Assembly: GCA_045633565.1 (NCBI GenBank)
Contig: JAZQYO010000024.1
Coordinates: forward strand, 1 to 64,000
Source of the DNA: RGIG7450 sp045633565
GTDB taxonomy: Bacteria; Bacillota; Clostridia; RUG12999
DNA length: 64,000 nt
Direction of reading: 5' to 3'
Shown here: one piece after another, positions 24,658 through 34,388 of the stretch
Layout of the letters: each line of letters starts with the position of its first letter
How positions within the stretch are numbered: the stretch's first letter is position 1
Made by a program: the position numbers and the translations under genes
The notes under the pieces: model-generated
Told to the model about the DNA's origin: nothing
What the model saw: only the letters and a program-made list of their open reading frames with translations
Databases searched by the model: none

Positions 24658-25683
24658 ATGAAAAAAGCAGTTACTTTCGGCGAAATAATGTTAAGACTTC
24701 AGACTCCTACATATCAGAGGTTCCTTCAGGCTCAGACCTTGGAATCAACTTTTGGCGGTGGTGAAGCCAACGTTGCAGTATCTCTTGCTAACTACGGCAT
24801 AGATGCAGCCTTTGTTACAAAGCTCCCCTCAAACCCCATTGGTGACTGGTGTGTTGCAGAAATTCGCAAACACGGCGTTGATACATCAAAAATTACTCGT
24901 GGTGGCGAAAGAGTTGGTATCTATTTTGTAGAAAAAGGTGCTTCTCAGAGAGCATCCAACGTTGTATATGACAGAGCTCATTCTTCCATCGCAACAGCAG
25001 AAAGTAAAGACTTTGACTGGGATGCAATTTTTGAAGGTGTGGAATGGTTCCATTTCACAGGTATCACTCCCGCTATTTCGGACGCCGCTGCCGAAGTTTG
25101 TCTTGAGGCTCTTAAAAAAGCCAAAGAACACGGCGTTACAGTAAGCTGTGACCTTAACTTCAGAAAAAAACTCTGGACAAGCGAAAAAGCTTGCAAGGTT
25201 ATGTCCGGTCTTATGCCTTATGTTGACGTTGCTATCGCTAACGAAGAAGACGCAGAAAAAGTATTCGGTATCAAAGCCGCTGCAACAGATGTTAACTCAG
25301 GTGAAATCAACCACGACGGTTATAAAGATGTTGCAAAGCAGCTAGCTGACAAATTCGGCTTTAAATATGTTGCAATAACTCTCCGCGAAAGCCACAGCGC
25401 ATCCGCTAACGGCTGGTCCGCTATGCTTTACGACGGCAAAGAATACTATTTCTCTAAAAAATATGAAATTACACATATTGTTGACCGTGTAGGCGGTGGT
25501 GACTCCTTTGGTGGCGGTCTTATCTACTCACTTATGAATGGATACAGCCCCGACGATGCGATAAATTTCGCAGTTGCAGCATCCTGTCTGAAACACTCAA
25601 TTGAAGGCGACTTTAACCTCGTTAGTGTTAAAGAAGTTGAAACCCTCATGAAAGGCGACGGCTCGGGCCGCGTTCAGAGATAA
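24658..25683 (+). CDS. kdgK: 2-dehydro-3-deoxygluconokinase
   Basis: A 341-residue PfkB-family kinase that phosphorylates KDG to KDPG, the substrate of the preceding aldolase. The N-terminal TFGEIMLRLQTP and FGGGEANVAVSLANYG motifs are those of KDG kinases, and the catalytic GGGDSFGGG lies near residue 280. GAAAGGAAA precedes the ATG at 24658; the in-frame extension upstream would overlap eda by 80 nt and has no ribosome site. Within the family, fructokinase-like members are close, but the pairing with eda supports KDG. Confidence 0.94.
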   Translation: MKKAVTFGEIMLRLQTPTYQRFLQAQTLESTFGGGEANVAVSLANYGIDAAFVTKLPSNPIGDWCVAEIRKHGVDTSKITRGGERVGIYFVEKGASQRASNVVYDRAHSSIATAESKDFDWDAIFEGVEWFHFTGITPAISDAAAEVCLEALKKAKEHGVTVSCDLNFRKKLWTSEKACKVMSGLMPYVDVAIANEEDAEKVFGIKAAATDVNSGEINHDGYKDVAKQLADKFGFKYVAITLRESHSASANGWSAMLYDGKEYYFSKKYEITHIVDRVGGGDSFGGGLIYSLMNGYSPDDAINFAVAASCLKHSIEGDFNLVSVKEVETLMKGDGSGRVQR

Positions 25684-25703
25684 CTAAAAACTAAAATTTG
25701 CTT

Positions 25704-25750
25704 GGGCGCTGTATCACCAAAAAATATTTCTGATACAGCCCCTTGTTTTT
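25704..25750 (+). terminator. Terminator after kdgK
   Basis: GGGCGCTGTATCA pairs with TGATACAGCCCC across an A-rich loop, followed by TTGTTTTT. It lies 20 nt after the kdgK stop and 12 nt before recD2. Confidence 0.8.
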
Positions 25751-25761
25751 GGTGACCCGAT

Positions 25762-27933
25762 ATGAATACTTTTGAAGGAATTATTACCGAGATTATCTAT
25801 AATAATGACGATAACGGTTATGCTGTCTGTGAGTTTTTATCCGGTGACGAAAGCTTCACCATAACCGGTTGTCTGCCGCTTGTGTCGGTTGGCGACAAGC
25901 TGAGGCTCACAGGCGACTTTGTTATTCATATGGAATATGGCGAGCAGCTCAGCGTTAAATACTTTGAAAAGCTTGTTCCCGAAGGCAGCGAGGAAATATT
26001 CATTTATCTTGCTTCGGGCGCAATTTCGGGTGTAAAAGAAGCCATTGCCAAAAGAATAATAGACCGTTTTGGCGACGACAGCTTGGATATAATTCGCGAC
26101 TTTCCCGAAAAGCTTGTACAAATCAAGGGAATATCCGAAGAAAAAGCTATAAGTATTCATAACCAATACATTGAGCAGATTGGTGTCCAGCAGATTATTT
26201 CTTTTTTAGGTCAGTATGGGATAAATACTTCCCTTGCCTTTAAAGTATATAACCACTTTGGTTCAAGGTCGGTTGACAGTGTTAAACTTAACCCCTACTG
26301 TGTATGTGAAATTCCGAGCATCGGCTTTGCTACAGCAGACAGGATTGCTCATCTGTTGGGGTTTGCCTCAAACTCCCCCGAAAGAACCGGCGCGGCAATT
26401 TTACACATTCTTTCCGATGCAGTTTCCCGTGGGCACACATTTCTGCCCGACGACATTTTAACCGAAGGCGTTATCAGCCTTATCGGCACAGACAGTGAAA
26501 CTGTTTCTCAGCAGATTACAAGGCTTCTGCTTGAGAAAAAACTAAAGCGCCGGGATACCACCGGCTCACAGCCGGCGATTTATCTTCCGGCAATGTTCAC
26601 AGCAGAAACAGGCTGCGCAAAAATTCTGCTTTCTCTTGCGGAATCCTCCGCTAAAAAGATACCTTTTTCCGAAAAGGATATAGGTAGCGACATTACTCTC
26701 GCCCCCGAACAGCTTGATGGGGTGAAATCTGCCCTTGAAAACCGCATAACGGTTATAACGGGTGGACCGGGCACAGGCAAAACGACTGTGCTCAACAGCA
26801 TAATTTCAATTTTGAAAAATCAGAGTCTTGAGATTGCACTTTGTGCCCCAACCGGCAGGGCTGCCAAACGCATGAGTCAGCTTTGTGGTGAAGAAGCAAA
26901 AACAATTCACCGTCTTCTTGAAATGTCATATTCGGATGACGAATCCCGCATGACATTCGGTAAAAATGAGTATAACCCCATCCAAGCCGATGTTTTAATA
27001 GTTGACGAGATGTCTATGGTGGACATTCTACTCATGTACCACCTTCTCAAGGCGCTTCCCGATAAATGCAGAATAATCCTTGTGGGCGACAGTGACCAGC
27101 TTCCTTCAGTTGGGGCAGGAAACGTCCTCAGAGATATTCTCTCAGGCGGTAAAATAAACTCTGTCCGCCTTACTAAAATTTTCCGTCAGAAAACAGAAAG
27201 TATGATAACCGAAAATGCCCACCGCATAAATTCCGGGAAAACTCCCGTATGCAACGGCGAGGGCACCGACTTCTTTTTTCTGCCTCGTCCGAGCTTAACT
27301 GACGGCACAAAAGAAATTGTCCGACTTTGTCTTACAAGGCTTCCGGGCTATCTTTCTCTTGACCCAATGGAATGTGTGCAGGTGCTTTGTCCTTCAAGGA
27401 AAGGCCCTATGGGCAGTGAAAATTTAAATAATATCCTCCAGGCAGCATTCAATCCCCCGTCGCCCGGCAAAAAAGAGCTTAACCGAAAGGGATTTGTGCT
27501 CCGTGAGGGGGATAAAATAATGCAAATTCGCAATAATTATGATATGCAGTGGTATATAGGCAACCAGCCCGGTAGCGGAATTTTTAACGGTGACCTTGGT
27601 ATAATAGAAGAAATCGATAAAAAAACCGGGACTGTTACCATTATTTTTGACGGTGAGAAAACAGTTGAATATCCGGTAGAATACCTTGACGATATTGAGC
27701 TTTCTTATGCAATAACCGTTCACAAAAGTCAGGGCAGCGAATTTAACGCAGTGGTTATTCCTATGTATCAGTGTCATAAAAACCTCATGACAAGAAATCT
27801 GTTTTACACCGCCGTCACAAGAGCAAAAAAACTTGTTGCTCTTGTCGGCAGAGAAGATGTAACCGAGTTTATGACGGCGAACAACTTCGAAGATTTACGC
27901 TACAGCGGACTTGCTGAATTACTGAAGGATTAA
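25762..27933 (+). CDS. recD2: RecD2-type ATP-dependent DNA helicase
   Basis: A 723-residue 5'-3' superfamily 1B helicase of the RecD2 type, which works without RecBC in repair or replication stress. An N-terminal OB-like region (FEGIITEIIYNNDDNGYAV) precedes helix-hairpin-helix repeats (about 85-215). The helicase core has Walker A GGPGTGKTT near 333-341, Walker B VDEMSM, motif III VGDSDQLPSVGAG and motif VI VTRAKK. A SH3-like insert and the AITVHKSQGSEF motif are in place. The gene has no good ribosome site of its own (GGTGACCCG before the ATG). comF-like follows after 4 nt. Confidence 0.95.
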   Translation: MNTFEGIITEIIYNNDDNGYAVCEFLSGDESFTITGCLPLVSVGDKLRLTGDFVIHMEYGEQLSVKYFEKLVPEGSEEIFIYLASGAISGVKEAIAKRIIDRFGDDSLDIIRDFPEKLVQIKGISEEKAISIHNQYIEQIGVQQIISFLGQYGINTSLAFKVYNHFGSRSVDSVKLNPYCVCEIPSIGFATADRIAHLLGFASNSPERTGAAILHILSDAVSRGHTFLPDDILTEGVISLIGTDSETVSQQITRLLLEKKLKRRDTTGSQPAIYLPAMFTAETGCAKILLSLAESSAKKIPFSEKDIGSDITLAPEQLDGVKSALENRITVITGGPGTGKTTVLNSIISILKNQSLEIALCAPTGRAAKRMSQLCGEEAKTIHRLLEMSYSDDESRMTFGKNEYNPIQADVLIVDEMSMVDILLMYHLLKALPDKCRIILVGDSDQLPSVGAGNVLRDILSGGKINSVRLTKIFRQKTESMITENAHRINSGKTPVCNGEGTDFFFLPRPSLTDGTKEIVRLCLTRLPGYLSLDPMECVQVLCPSRKGPMGSENLNNILQAAFNPPSPGKKELNRKGFVLREGDKIMQIRNNYDMQWYIGNQPGSGIFNGDLGIIEEIDKKTGTVTIIFDGEKTVEYPVEYLDDIELSYAITVHKSQGSEFNAVVIPMYQCHKNLMTRNLFYTAVTRAKKLVALVGREDVTEFMTANNFEDLRYSGLAELLKD

Positions 27934-27937
27934 TTTA

Positions 27938-28642
27938 ATGAAGCTTTTTAAAATGTTTTTTGATATGTTTTTCCCGCCCAAATGCATTTATTGCGGCGAG
28001 TTTTTAAGGCTTGGTGACCGGCCTCTCATCTGCAGAAGATGCAAAGACCTTATACCGCAAGCCTCAATTCGTTGCGCTAAATGTGGTGGTGTAATAACAT
28101 ATAATGGTGGAAAACCCGAATGTCTTTCATGTAGAGCTGCCGGCAGATATTTTGACGGAGTTTTTGCTTCGGCAATGTATGTGGGTAATGTGCGTTTGGC
28201 AATTTTAAAATATAAATTTGGCGCACAGGTTTATATGGCAAAACCGCTTGTATATTTCACTGCCGATGGTATAAAGAAGCTGGGCGTTAAGGCAGACGTT
28301 GTTTTAAACGTACCGCCTGACCCCAAAAGGCAGACCAAGCGCGGGTTTGATTCAACCGGTCAGCTTGCAAAACTTATTGCCTCAGAAATTAAGGCACCCT
28401 ATAAATCAGGTTGGCTCAAGAAAATCAAAAGCACTCCTCCGCAAAGCAAACTCACAAAAGCGGAACGGCTTAAGAATATTAAAGGTGCATTTGCAGTTAC
28501 TCCCCGCGCCAATGTTAAAGGGCTTAATGTACTTTTAGTGGATGATGTTTTCACAACCGGCGCAACAACCTCGGAGATTGCAAAAATTTTAAAGAAAAAG
28601 GGCGCAAAATATGTTTTTGTTGCCACACTCGCAAAAAGATGA
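27938..28642 (+). CDS. ComF family phosphoribosyltransferase-fold protein
   Basis: A 234-residue protein with an N-terminal four-cysteine zinc region (CIYCGE...CRRCKDLIP, then CAKCGG...CLSC) and a C-terminal PRT domain with VLLVDDVFTTGATTSEIAKIL. ComF is needed for DNA uptake in competent bacteria and is thought to act with the DNA translocase PriA/ComFA. No other competence gene is close, but recD2 is upstream by 4 nt, so a DNA-processing role fits. The YKFGA and RGFDSTGQLAK motifs are standard. It overlaps no neighbour, and tsaE follows after 18 nt. Confidence 0.93.
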   Translation: MKLFKMFFDMFFPPKCIYCGEFLRLGDRPLICRRCKDLIPQASIRCAKCGGVITYNGGKPECLSCRAAGRYFDGVFASAMYVGNVRLAILKYKFGAQVYMAKPLVYFTADGIKKLGVKADVVLNVPPDPKRQTKRGFDSTGQLAKLIASEIKAPYKSGWLKKIKSTPPQSKLTKAERLKNIKGAFAVTPRANVKGLNVLLVDDVFTTGATTSEIAKILKKKGAKYVFVATLAKR

Positions 28643-28660
28643 CTAAAGGGAGTTGATTAT

Positions 28661-29089
28661 GTGCTTTTTATTGCACATTCCCCTGCGGATACCGAAAAAA
28701 TCGCCGCAGATTTTAAGAAAGAGCTAAAGATGGGAGATATAGTTTGTCTGCACGGCGATATAGGTGTCGGCAAGACTGTTTTTACAAGAGGTCTTTCCGG
28801 CTCGGACGCTGTATGTAGCCCCACTTTCTCCATTATGAATATATACAAAGGCACCCCGCCCGTTTACCATTTTGACCTCTACCGCTTATCCACCGAGGAT
28901 GAGCTTTATGAAGCAGGTCTTATGGAGTATATAGAGTCGGGCGATGGGATAAGCATCATAGAATGGCCGGACATTCTTCCCCGTGACCTTGATGCTGACA
29001 TTTACCATGTTTATATAACAAAAAAACTTGAAAATCATGATAACTACCGTGAAATTGAGGTGAAAAAGCATGAAAATCCTTGCGATTGA
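28661..29089 (+). CDS. tsaE: tRNA threonylcarbamoyladenosine ATPase TsaE
   Basis: A 142-residue P-loop protein that assists TsaB-TsaD in forming t6A37 in ANN-decoding tRNAs. Walker A GDIGVGKT is at residues 32-39, followed by the SPTFSIMNIY and HFDLYRL motifs and the IEWPDIL Trp motif that are diagnostic. It starts at a GTG with GGGAG 9 nt upstream; the nearby ATG is out of frame. It overlaps tsaB by 20 nt. In many Firmicutes the cluster continues with rimI and tsaD, but here rpiB follows. Confidence 0.94.
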   Translation: MLFIAHSPADTEKIAADFKKELKMGDIVCLHGDIGVGKTVFTRGLSGSDAVCSPTFSIMNIYKGTPPVYHFDLYRLSTEDELYEAGLMEYIESGDGISIIEWPDILPRDLDADIYHVYITKKLENHDNYREIEVKKHENPCD

Positions 29090-29759
29090 CACCTGCCTTT
29101 CGGCCGCATCTGTTGCAGTTGTGTCGGAAGATAAGGTTTTTGGTCTTTTTTACATAGATAACAAGCTTACACATTCGGTCAAGCTTATACCTCTGATAAA
29201 CTCAGTCTTGTCCGAGCTTGATATGACAATGGATGACATAGATGCCATAGCCTGCACTAACGGTCCCGGTTCTTTTACCGGAATTAGAATCGGTATGGCA
29301 ACAGCCAAAGGACTTGCGATGCCATGCTCCAAACCCATTGTGACAGTTTCATCTCTTGCGGCAGCAGCATATAATTTCTCCTGCCAACCTCTTCCGGTTA
29401 TTTCTATGACCGATGCAAGAAACTCGCAAGTGTTTTACGGCAAATATCAGTTTACCGAAAATGGATTTAATGAGCTTACTTCTCCAAGTGCCGCAGAGGT
29501 GTCGGAAATTTCCGCGAGCATAAATTCCCCTGCGATTATATGTGGTGACGGTGCCGCAAAATACCGTGAGATTTTCAAACAGAACCCGAACATTATATTT
29601 GCTCCCCCGCACCAGAATATGCCAAATGCGGCGACAGTTGCGGCAGCAGCTTTTGATGAAATAAATAAAAACGGATTCCCGCCGGCAGAAAAAATTGATG
29701 CTCTTTATGTCAGAAAATCAAGTGCTGAGCAGGAAAAAGAAAGGAAGAATGAAAAATGA
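29070..29759 (+). CDS. tsaB: tRNA threonylcarbamoyladenosine protein TsaB
   Basis: A 229-residue actin-like-fold protein that forms the t6A-synthesising complex with TsaD and TsaE. The MKILAIDTCLSAASVA opening, THSVKLIPLI and the ACTNGPGSFTGIRIGMATAKGLA motif are strongly conserved. The catalytic partner TsaD is not in the window. GAGGTGAAAAAGC precedes the ATG, inside the end of tsaE, so translation is likely coupled. Its stop overlaps the rpiB start by 4 nt (ATGA). Confidence 0.96.
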   Translation: MKILAIDTCLSAASVAVVSEDKVFGLFYIDNKLTHSVKLIPLINSVLSELDMTMDDIDAIACTNGPGSFTGIRIGMATAKGLAMPCSKPIVTVSSLAAAAYNFSCQPLPVISMTDARNSQVFYGKYQFTENGFNELTSPSAAEVSEISASINSPAIICGDGAAKYREIFKQNPNIIFAPPHQNMPNAATVAAAAFDEINKNGFPPAEKIDALYVRKSSAEQEKERKNEK

Positions 29760-30196
29760 TAGCTATAGGATGTGACCACGGAGCTTTTGCTCTTAAAAAT
29801 GCAGTTAAAAAATATCTTGAAGACAGAGGTCTTGAGGTTAAAGACTTTGGAATTTACGAGGAAAAAAGAGTTGATTACCCCGACATTGCAGAAGTTGTAT
29901 GCAAATCTATTGTTTCGGGCGAATGTGAAAAAGGTATTCTCCTTTGCGGAACAGGTATAGGAATCAGCATTGCTGCAAATAAAATAAAAGGCATCAGAGC
30001 TGCAGTATGTAACGAAGTTTATTGTGCAAAAATGGCAAAATGTCACAACAACGCCAATGTAATTACCATGGGTGGCAGAGTTGTGGGCGAAGATGTTGCA
30101 CTTGAAATCGTGTCTGCATGGCTTGACTCAGAATTTATGGGCGAAAGACATCAGCAGAGAATTGACAAAATAACAAATCTTGAAAAAGGTGAGTAA
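29756..30196 (+). CDS. rpiB: Ribose-5-phosphate isomerase B
   Basis: A 146-residue LacAB/RpiB-family isomerase interconverting ribose-5-phosphate and ribulose-5-phosphate. The IGCDHGAFALKNAV opening, YPDIAE, and LLCGTGIGISIAANK with the catalytic Cys are present, as is the CHNNANVITMGGRVVG segment. The length is standard for RpiB. An allose-6-phosphate isomerase role is possible in this family, but no allose genes are close. ATGA overlap with tsaB indicates coupling, and GAAAGGAAG lies upstream. Confidence 0.95.
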   Translation: MIAIGCDHGAFALKNAVKKYLEDRGLEVKDFGIYEEKRVDYPDIAEVVCKSIVSGECEKGILLCGTGIGISIAANKIKGIRAAVCNEVYCAKMAKCHNNANVITMGGRVVGEDVALEIVSAWLDSEFMGERHQQRIDKITNLEKGE

Positions 30197-30201
30197 TTAC
30201 A

Positions 30202-32181
30202 ATGGCTAAAACAACTCAAAACTACGGAAACGACAGTATCACTGCCTTAAAAGGCCCTGATAAGGTACGACTTCGTCCTGCTGTAATATTCGGTGCAAGC
30301 AGCCTTGAGGGCTGTCAGCATGCCATGTTTGAAATACTTTCAAACTCCATTGACGAAGCAAGAGAAGGCTACGGCAATGTGATTACTGTTACCCGCTTTT
30401 TAGACAACTCCATTGAGGTTGCTGACTGCGGACGTGGTATTCCGCTTGATTTTAACGAGAAAGAGCAGCGCTATAACTGGGAACTTGTTTTCTGCGAGCT
30501 TTATGCGGGCGGTAAATATAACACCATTCAGGGTGAAAACTACGGTTACAGTTTAGGCACAAACGGTCTGGGCAGCTGTGCTACACAGTTTGCTTCGGAA
30601 TATATGGACGTTGAAGTTATCCGTGACGGGTTTAAATATAACCTCCATTTTGAAAAAGGTTATAACATCGGCGGACTTATAAAAGAGGAAATCCGCTCTA
30701 AAAAATCCGGCTCTACAATTAAGTGGAAGCCTGACCTTGACGTGTTTACTGAAATTGACATTCCCCTTGAGTTTTATCAGGATGTTTTGAAAAGACAGGC
30801 TATTGTTAACGCCGGTCTTAAACTTGTTTTGAAAAATGAAACCCCGTCGGGTATGGAAACATTTGAGTATCTTTATCCCGAAGGCATAACCGACTATATC
30901 ACCGAAATCAGCGGTGAAAACGGACTTACCTCAACTTACGAAATTTCGGGTGAAGGCGTCGGCCGTGACCGTCCCGACAAGGACGATTATAAAGTGAAAT
31001 TTAACGTTTCATTCTGCTTTAACAATCATTCAAGAGCTTTAGAATACTACCATAACTCAAGCTTTCTCGAAGAGGGCGGTTCTCCTGACAGGGCAGTTAA
31101 AAACGCCTTTGTTTATGCGCTTGACAAGTATCTTGCCTCAAACGGAAAATATACCAAAAATGAAGCAAAAATTACTTTTCAGGACATTCAGGACAGCCTT
31201 GTTTTGGTAACAAACTCATTCTCTACTCATACAGACTACAAAAACCAGACAAAAAAGGCTATAGACAACAAGTTTATTCAGGATTTTATGACAGAAACTC
31301 TCCGTCACAATCTTGAGATTTACTTTATTGAAAACAAGGTTGATGCGGAAAAAATTGCGGCTCAGGTGCTGGTTAACAAACGAAGCCGTGAGTCTGCCGA
31401 AAAGACAAGGCTGAGCGTTAAGAAAAAACTTTCGGGCACTATTGACATCAATAACCGGGTTGAAAAATTTGTTGACTGCCGTACCAAGGATTTAAGTCGC
31501 CGTGAGATTTACATTGTCGAGGGTGATTCGGCGCTTGGTTCCTGCAAGCAGAGCCGTGACGCAGAGTTTCAGGCACTTATGCCTATAAGAGGTAAAATCC
31601 TCAACTGTTTGAAGGCGGACTACAACAAGATTTTCAAAAGCGAAATCATCACCGACCTTATAAAAGTTCTGGGCTGCGGTGTTGAAATCAACTCCAAACA
31701 CAACAAGGATATTTCCACTTTTGATATAAACAACTTCCGTTGGAACAAGCTTATAATCTGTACCGACGCGGACGTGGACGGCTTCCAGATAAGAACTCTG
31801 GTGCTTTCCATGCTTTATGCCCTTGTTCCTACTCTCATTGAACTTGGATATGTTTATATTGTGGAATCTCCGCTTTTTGAAATAACCTGTAAGGACAAAA
31901 CATATTTTGCCTACACCGAACGTGATAAGGCTGAAATTGTGTCAAAACTTACCGGTAAATATACCATTCAGCGTTCAAAAGGTCTTGGCGAAAACGAGCC
32001 TGAAATGATGTGGGAAACCACCATGAATCCTGAAACAAGGCGTCTTATTCAGGTAACGCTTGACGATGCGGAACGTGTTGCCACCATGTTTGACGTACTT
32101 TTAGGCGACAATCTTCCCGCAAGAAAAGATTATATTGCTCAGCATGGCAGCAAATACCTCGACATGCTTGATTTAGCTTAG
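30202..32181 (+). CDS. Divergent type IIA topoisomerase B subunit (ParE/GyrB-like)
   Basis: A 659-residue ATPase/Toprim subunit of a type IIA DNA topoisomerase. The GHKL ATPase has EILSNSIDEA, DCGRGIPLD and an altered GTNGLGSCATQFAS in place of the usual G(L)HGVGASVVNALS. The Toprim domain has EGDSALGS at about 440, where most GyrB/ParE read EGDSAGGS, and TDADVDG near 521. The segment PIRGKILNCLKA is conserved. These differences run through the motifs, so this is a distinct lineage beyond the housekeeping gyrase, not a decayed copy. It is paired with an A subunit 17 nt downstream. The start lies 5 nt after rpiB, with GGTGAG inside the rpiB end. Confidence 0.9.
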   Translation: MAKTTQNYGNDSITALKGPDKVRLRPAVIFGASSLEGCQHAMFEILSNSIDEAREGYGNVITVTRFLDNSIEVADCGRGIPLDFNEKEQRYNWELVFCELYAGGKYNTIQGENYGYSLGTNGLGSCATQFASEYMDVEVIRDGFKYNLHFEKGYNIGGLIKEEIRSKKSGSTIKWKPDLDVFTEIDIPLEFYQDVLKRQAIVNAGLKLVLKNETPSGMETFEYLYPEGITDYITEISGENGLTSTYEISGEGVGRDRPDKDDYKVKFNVSFCFNNHSRALEYYHNSSFLEEGGSPDRAVKNAFVYALDKYLASNGKYTKNEAKITFQDIQDSLVLVTNSFSTHTDYKNQTKKAIDNKFIQDFMTETLRHNLEIYFIENKVDAEKIAAQVLVNKRSRESAEKTRLSVKKKLSGTIDINNRVEKFVDCRTKDLSRREIYIVEGDSALGSCKQSRDAEFQALMPIRGKILNCLKADYNKIFKSEIITDLIKVLGCGVEINSKHNKDISTFDINNFRWNKLIICTDADVDGFQIRTLVLSMLYALVPTLIELGYVYIVESPLFEITCKDKTYFAYTERDKAEIVSKLTGKYTIQRSKGLGENEPEMMWETTMNPETRRLIQVTLDDAERVATMFDVLLGDNLPARKDYIAQHGSKYLDMLDLA

Positions 32182-32198
32182 AAAAGGAGGGCATTTGA

Positions 32199-34388
32199 TT
32201 GACTAATATATCTCAGGAATTTATTTCCGACACTCTTGAAAAAAACTATATGCCCTACGCAATGAGCGTTATTATTTCCCGTGCAATCCCCGAGATTGAC
32301 GGATTTAAACCCTCCCACAGAAAGCTCCTTTACACAATGTACAAAATGGGGCTACTTAGCGGCAATAGAACAAAGTCCGCTAATATAGTGGGTTCTACAA
32401 TGAAATTAAACCCTCATGGTGACGCCGCAATTTACGAAACAATGGTGAGACTTACAAGAGGTAATGAAGCTCTGCTTCATCCGCTTGTGGACTCAAAAGG
32501 TAACTTTGGTAAGCATTATTCGAGAAATATGTCCTATGCGGCTTCAAGATATACCGAGGCAAAGCTGGATAATATTTCCCAGGAAATTTTTAAAGATATT
32601 AACAAAAACGTTGTAGATTTTACAGACAACTACGACGGCACTATGAAAGAGCCTGTGCTTCTCCCCACCACATTCCCCAATATTTTAGTTAACCCCAACC
32701 AGGGTATTGCGGTTGGTATGGCGAGTAACATCTGCAGCTTTAATCTGCGTGAAATAAACTCGGCCACAATTGCATTTTTAAAAAATGAAAAATGCGATAT
32801 TTCAGAGCATGTCACAGCTCCCGATTTTCCGACAGGCGGCTCAATCGTTTATGATAAAGCGCAGATGGATGCTATACTCGAGACGGGCAGAGGCTCATTT
32901 AAAATTCGTGCAAAATACCGTTTTGACAAACAAAACTCCTGTATTGAAATTTATGAAATCCCTTACACTACCTGTATTGAAGCCATTATTGACAAAATTG
33001 TCGAATGTGTAAAGGCAGGAAAGCTTAAAGAAATTTCCGACATCCGTGACGAATCGGACAAGTCAGGTCTTAAAATCACAATTGATATTAAAAAGTCCTG
33101 TGACCCCGACCAGCTTATGAGCCGTCTTTACAAAATGACTCCGCTTCAGGATTCTTTCGGCTGTAACTTTAACGTACTTTTAAATGGTATGCCTTATGTT
33201 TTAGGTGTAAAGGACATAATTAAAAACTGGTGTAACTTCCGTATAGAATGTGTGTCCCGCTGCCTTAAGTTTGACATTAAGGAAAAAAGTGACAAACTTC
33301 ATCTTCTTGAAGGTCTTAAGAAAATTCTTCTTGACATTGACAAGGCAATTGCAATCATTCGTGGCACCGAAGAAGATGCTATGGTTGTTCCCCGTCTTAT
33401 GGAGGGTTTTGGTATTGACGAAATCCAGGCGGAATATGTCGCAAACATCAAGCTGCGCAATCTCAATAAAGAGTATATTTTAAAAGGACTCGGCGATGTT
33501 GACCGCCTTAAAGATGAAATTGCCCAGATGCAGGATATTCTTGAAAATGAAAAGAAAATCAAGAAAATCATTATTAAAGAGCTTGAGGACATTTCTAAAA
33601 AATATGGTGTCGACAGGAAAAGTGATGTTATTTATGAAGACGACCTTCCCCAAGCGGCAGAAACTGTTCAGATTGATGATTACAACCTTAAGGTTTTCTT
33701 AACCCGTGACGGATATTTCAAGAAAATTTCGCTTATTTCGCTTCGTGGTGCAGATGTACAGAAGCTTAAGCCTGAAGACGAAATTATCTCCGAAATCGAA
33801 ACCACCAACAGTAAGGATATTTTATTCTTTACTGACAAATGTGATGTTTATAAAGCGCATCTTTATGATTTGCCGGATGGTTGCAAGGCAAGTATGATGG
33901 GCGAATATCTGCCCAACCTACTTAGCATGTCAGAGGGCGAACAGGTACTCTTTATGGCTGTCACCTCCGATTACACCGGATTTTTACTCTTTGCATTTGA
34001 AAACGGCAAGGTTGCCAAGGTTGATATGAAAAGCTACGAAACCAAGACCAACCGTAAAAAGCTCACTGCGGCTTTTTATGCAAAATCGCCGGCTGTGGGT
34101 ATGCTTCACCTCGCTGAAGATACAGATTTCATTTTAGAAAGTAAGGGTGGCAGATATCTGGCTGTTAATTCGTCCAACATCATGCTTAAATCCAAGCGTG
34201 ACACCCAGGGCGTTCAGGTTTACCTTTCCAAGCGCGACAAGCTTGTAAAGAAAATTATGACTGTTTCCCAATCGGGGCTTGAAAATATTAAACCCTATTA
34301 CTCTTCAAGTATTCCTTCCTCCGGCAGGTCGCTGAAGGATGATGATAAGCCGTTTGTGCAGATAGGACTGTTTGGTAATGACGATTAA
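32199..34388 (+). CDS. Divergent type IIA topoisomerase A subunit (ParC/GyrA-like)
   Basis: A 729-residue DNA cleavage subunit. The breakage-reunion opening YAMSVIISRAIPEIDGFKPSHRK is conserved, and the catalytic tyrosine is Y118 in AASRYTEAKL. A coiled-coil tower with the expected length follows, then a shortened beta-pinwheel (about 500-729). I see no QRRGGKG GyrA box, so relaxing or decatenating activity like topo IV is more likely than supercoiling. It starts at TTG with a very strong AAAGGAGG 8 nt upstream. It overlaps rsmA by 11 nt. Together with the B subunit it forms a second topoisomerase set typical of Clostridia, with unclear division of labour. Confidence 0.9.
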   Translation: MTNISQEFISDTLEKNYMPYAMSVIISRAIPEIDGFKPSHRKLLYTMYKMGLLSGNRTKSANIVGSTMKLNPHGDAAIYETMVRLTRGNEALLHPLVDSKGNFGKHYSRNMSYAASRYTEAKLDNISQEIFKDINKNVVDFTDNYDGTMKEPVLLPTTFPNILVNPNQGIAVGMASNICSFNLREINSATIAFLKNEKCDISEHVTAPDFPTGGSIVYDKAQMDAILETGRGSFKIRAKYRFDKQNSCIEIYEIPYTTCIEAIIDKIVECVKAGKLKEISDIRDESDKSGLKITIDIKKSCDPDQLMSRLYKMTPLQDSFGCNFNVLLNGMPYVLGVKDIIKNWCNFRIECVSRCLKFDIKEKSDKLHLLEGLKKILLDIDKAIAIIRGTEEDAMVVPRLMEGFGIDEIQAEYVANIKLRNLNKEYILKGLGDVDRLKDEIAQMQDILENEKKIKKIIIKELEDISKKYGVDRKSDVIYEDDLPQAAETVQIDDYNLKVFLTRDGYFKKISLISLRGADVQKLKPEDEIISEIETTNSKDILFFTDKCDVYKAHLYDLPDGCKASMMGEYLPNLLSMSEGEQVLFMAVTSDYTGFLLFAFENGKVAKVDMKSYETKTNRKKLTAAFYAKSPAVGMLHLAEDTDFILESKGGRYLAVNSSNIMLKSKRDTQGVQVYLSKRDKLVKKIMTVSQSGLENIKPYYSSSIPSSGRSLKDDDKPFVQIGLFGNDD

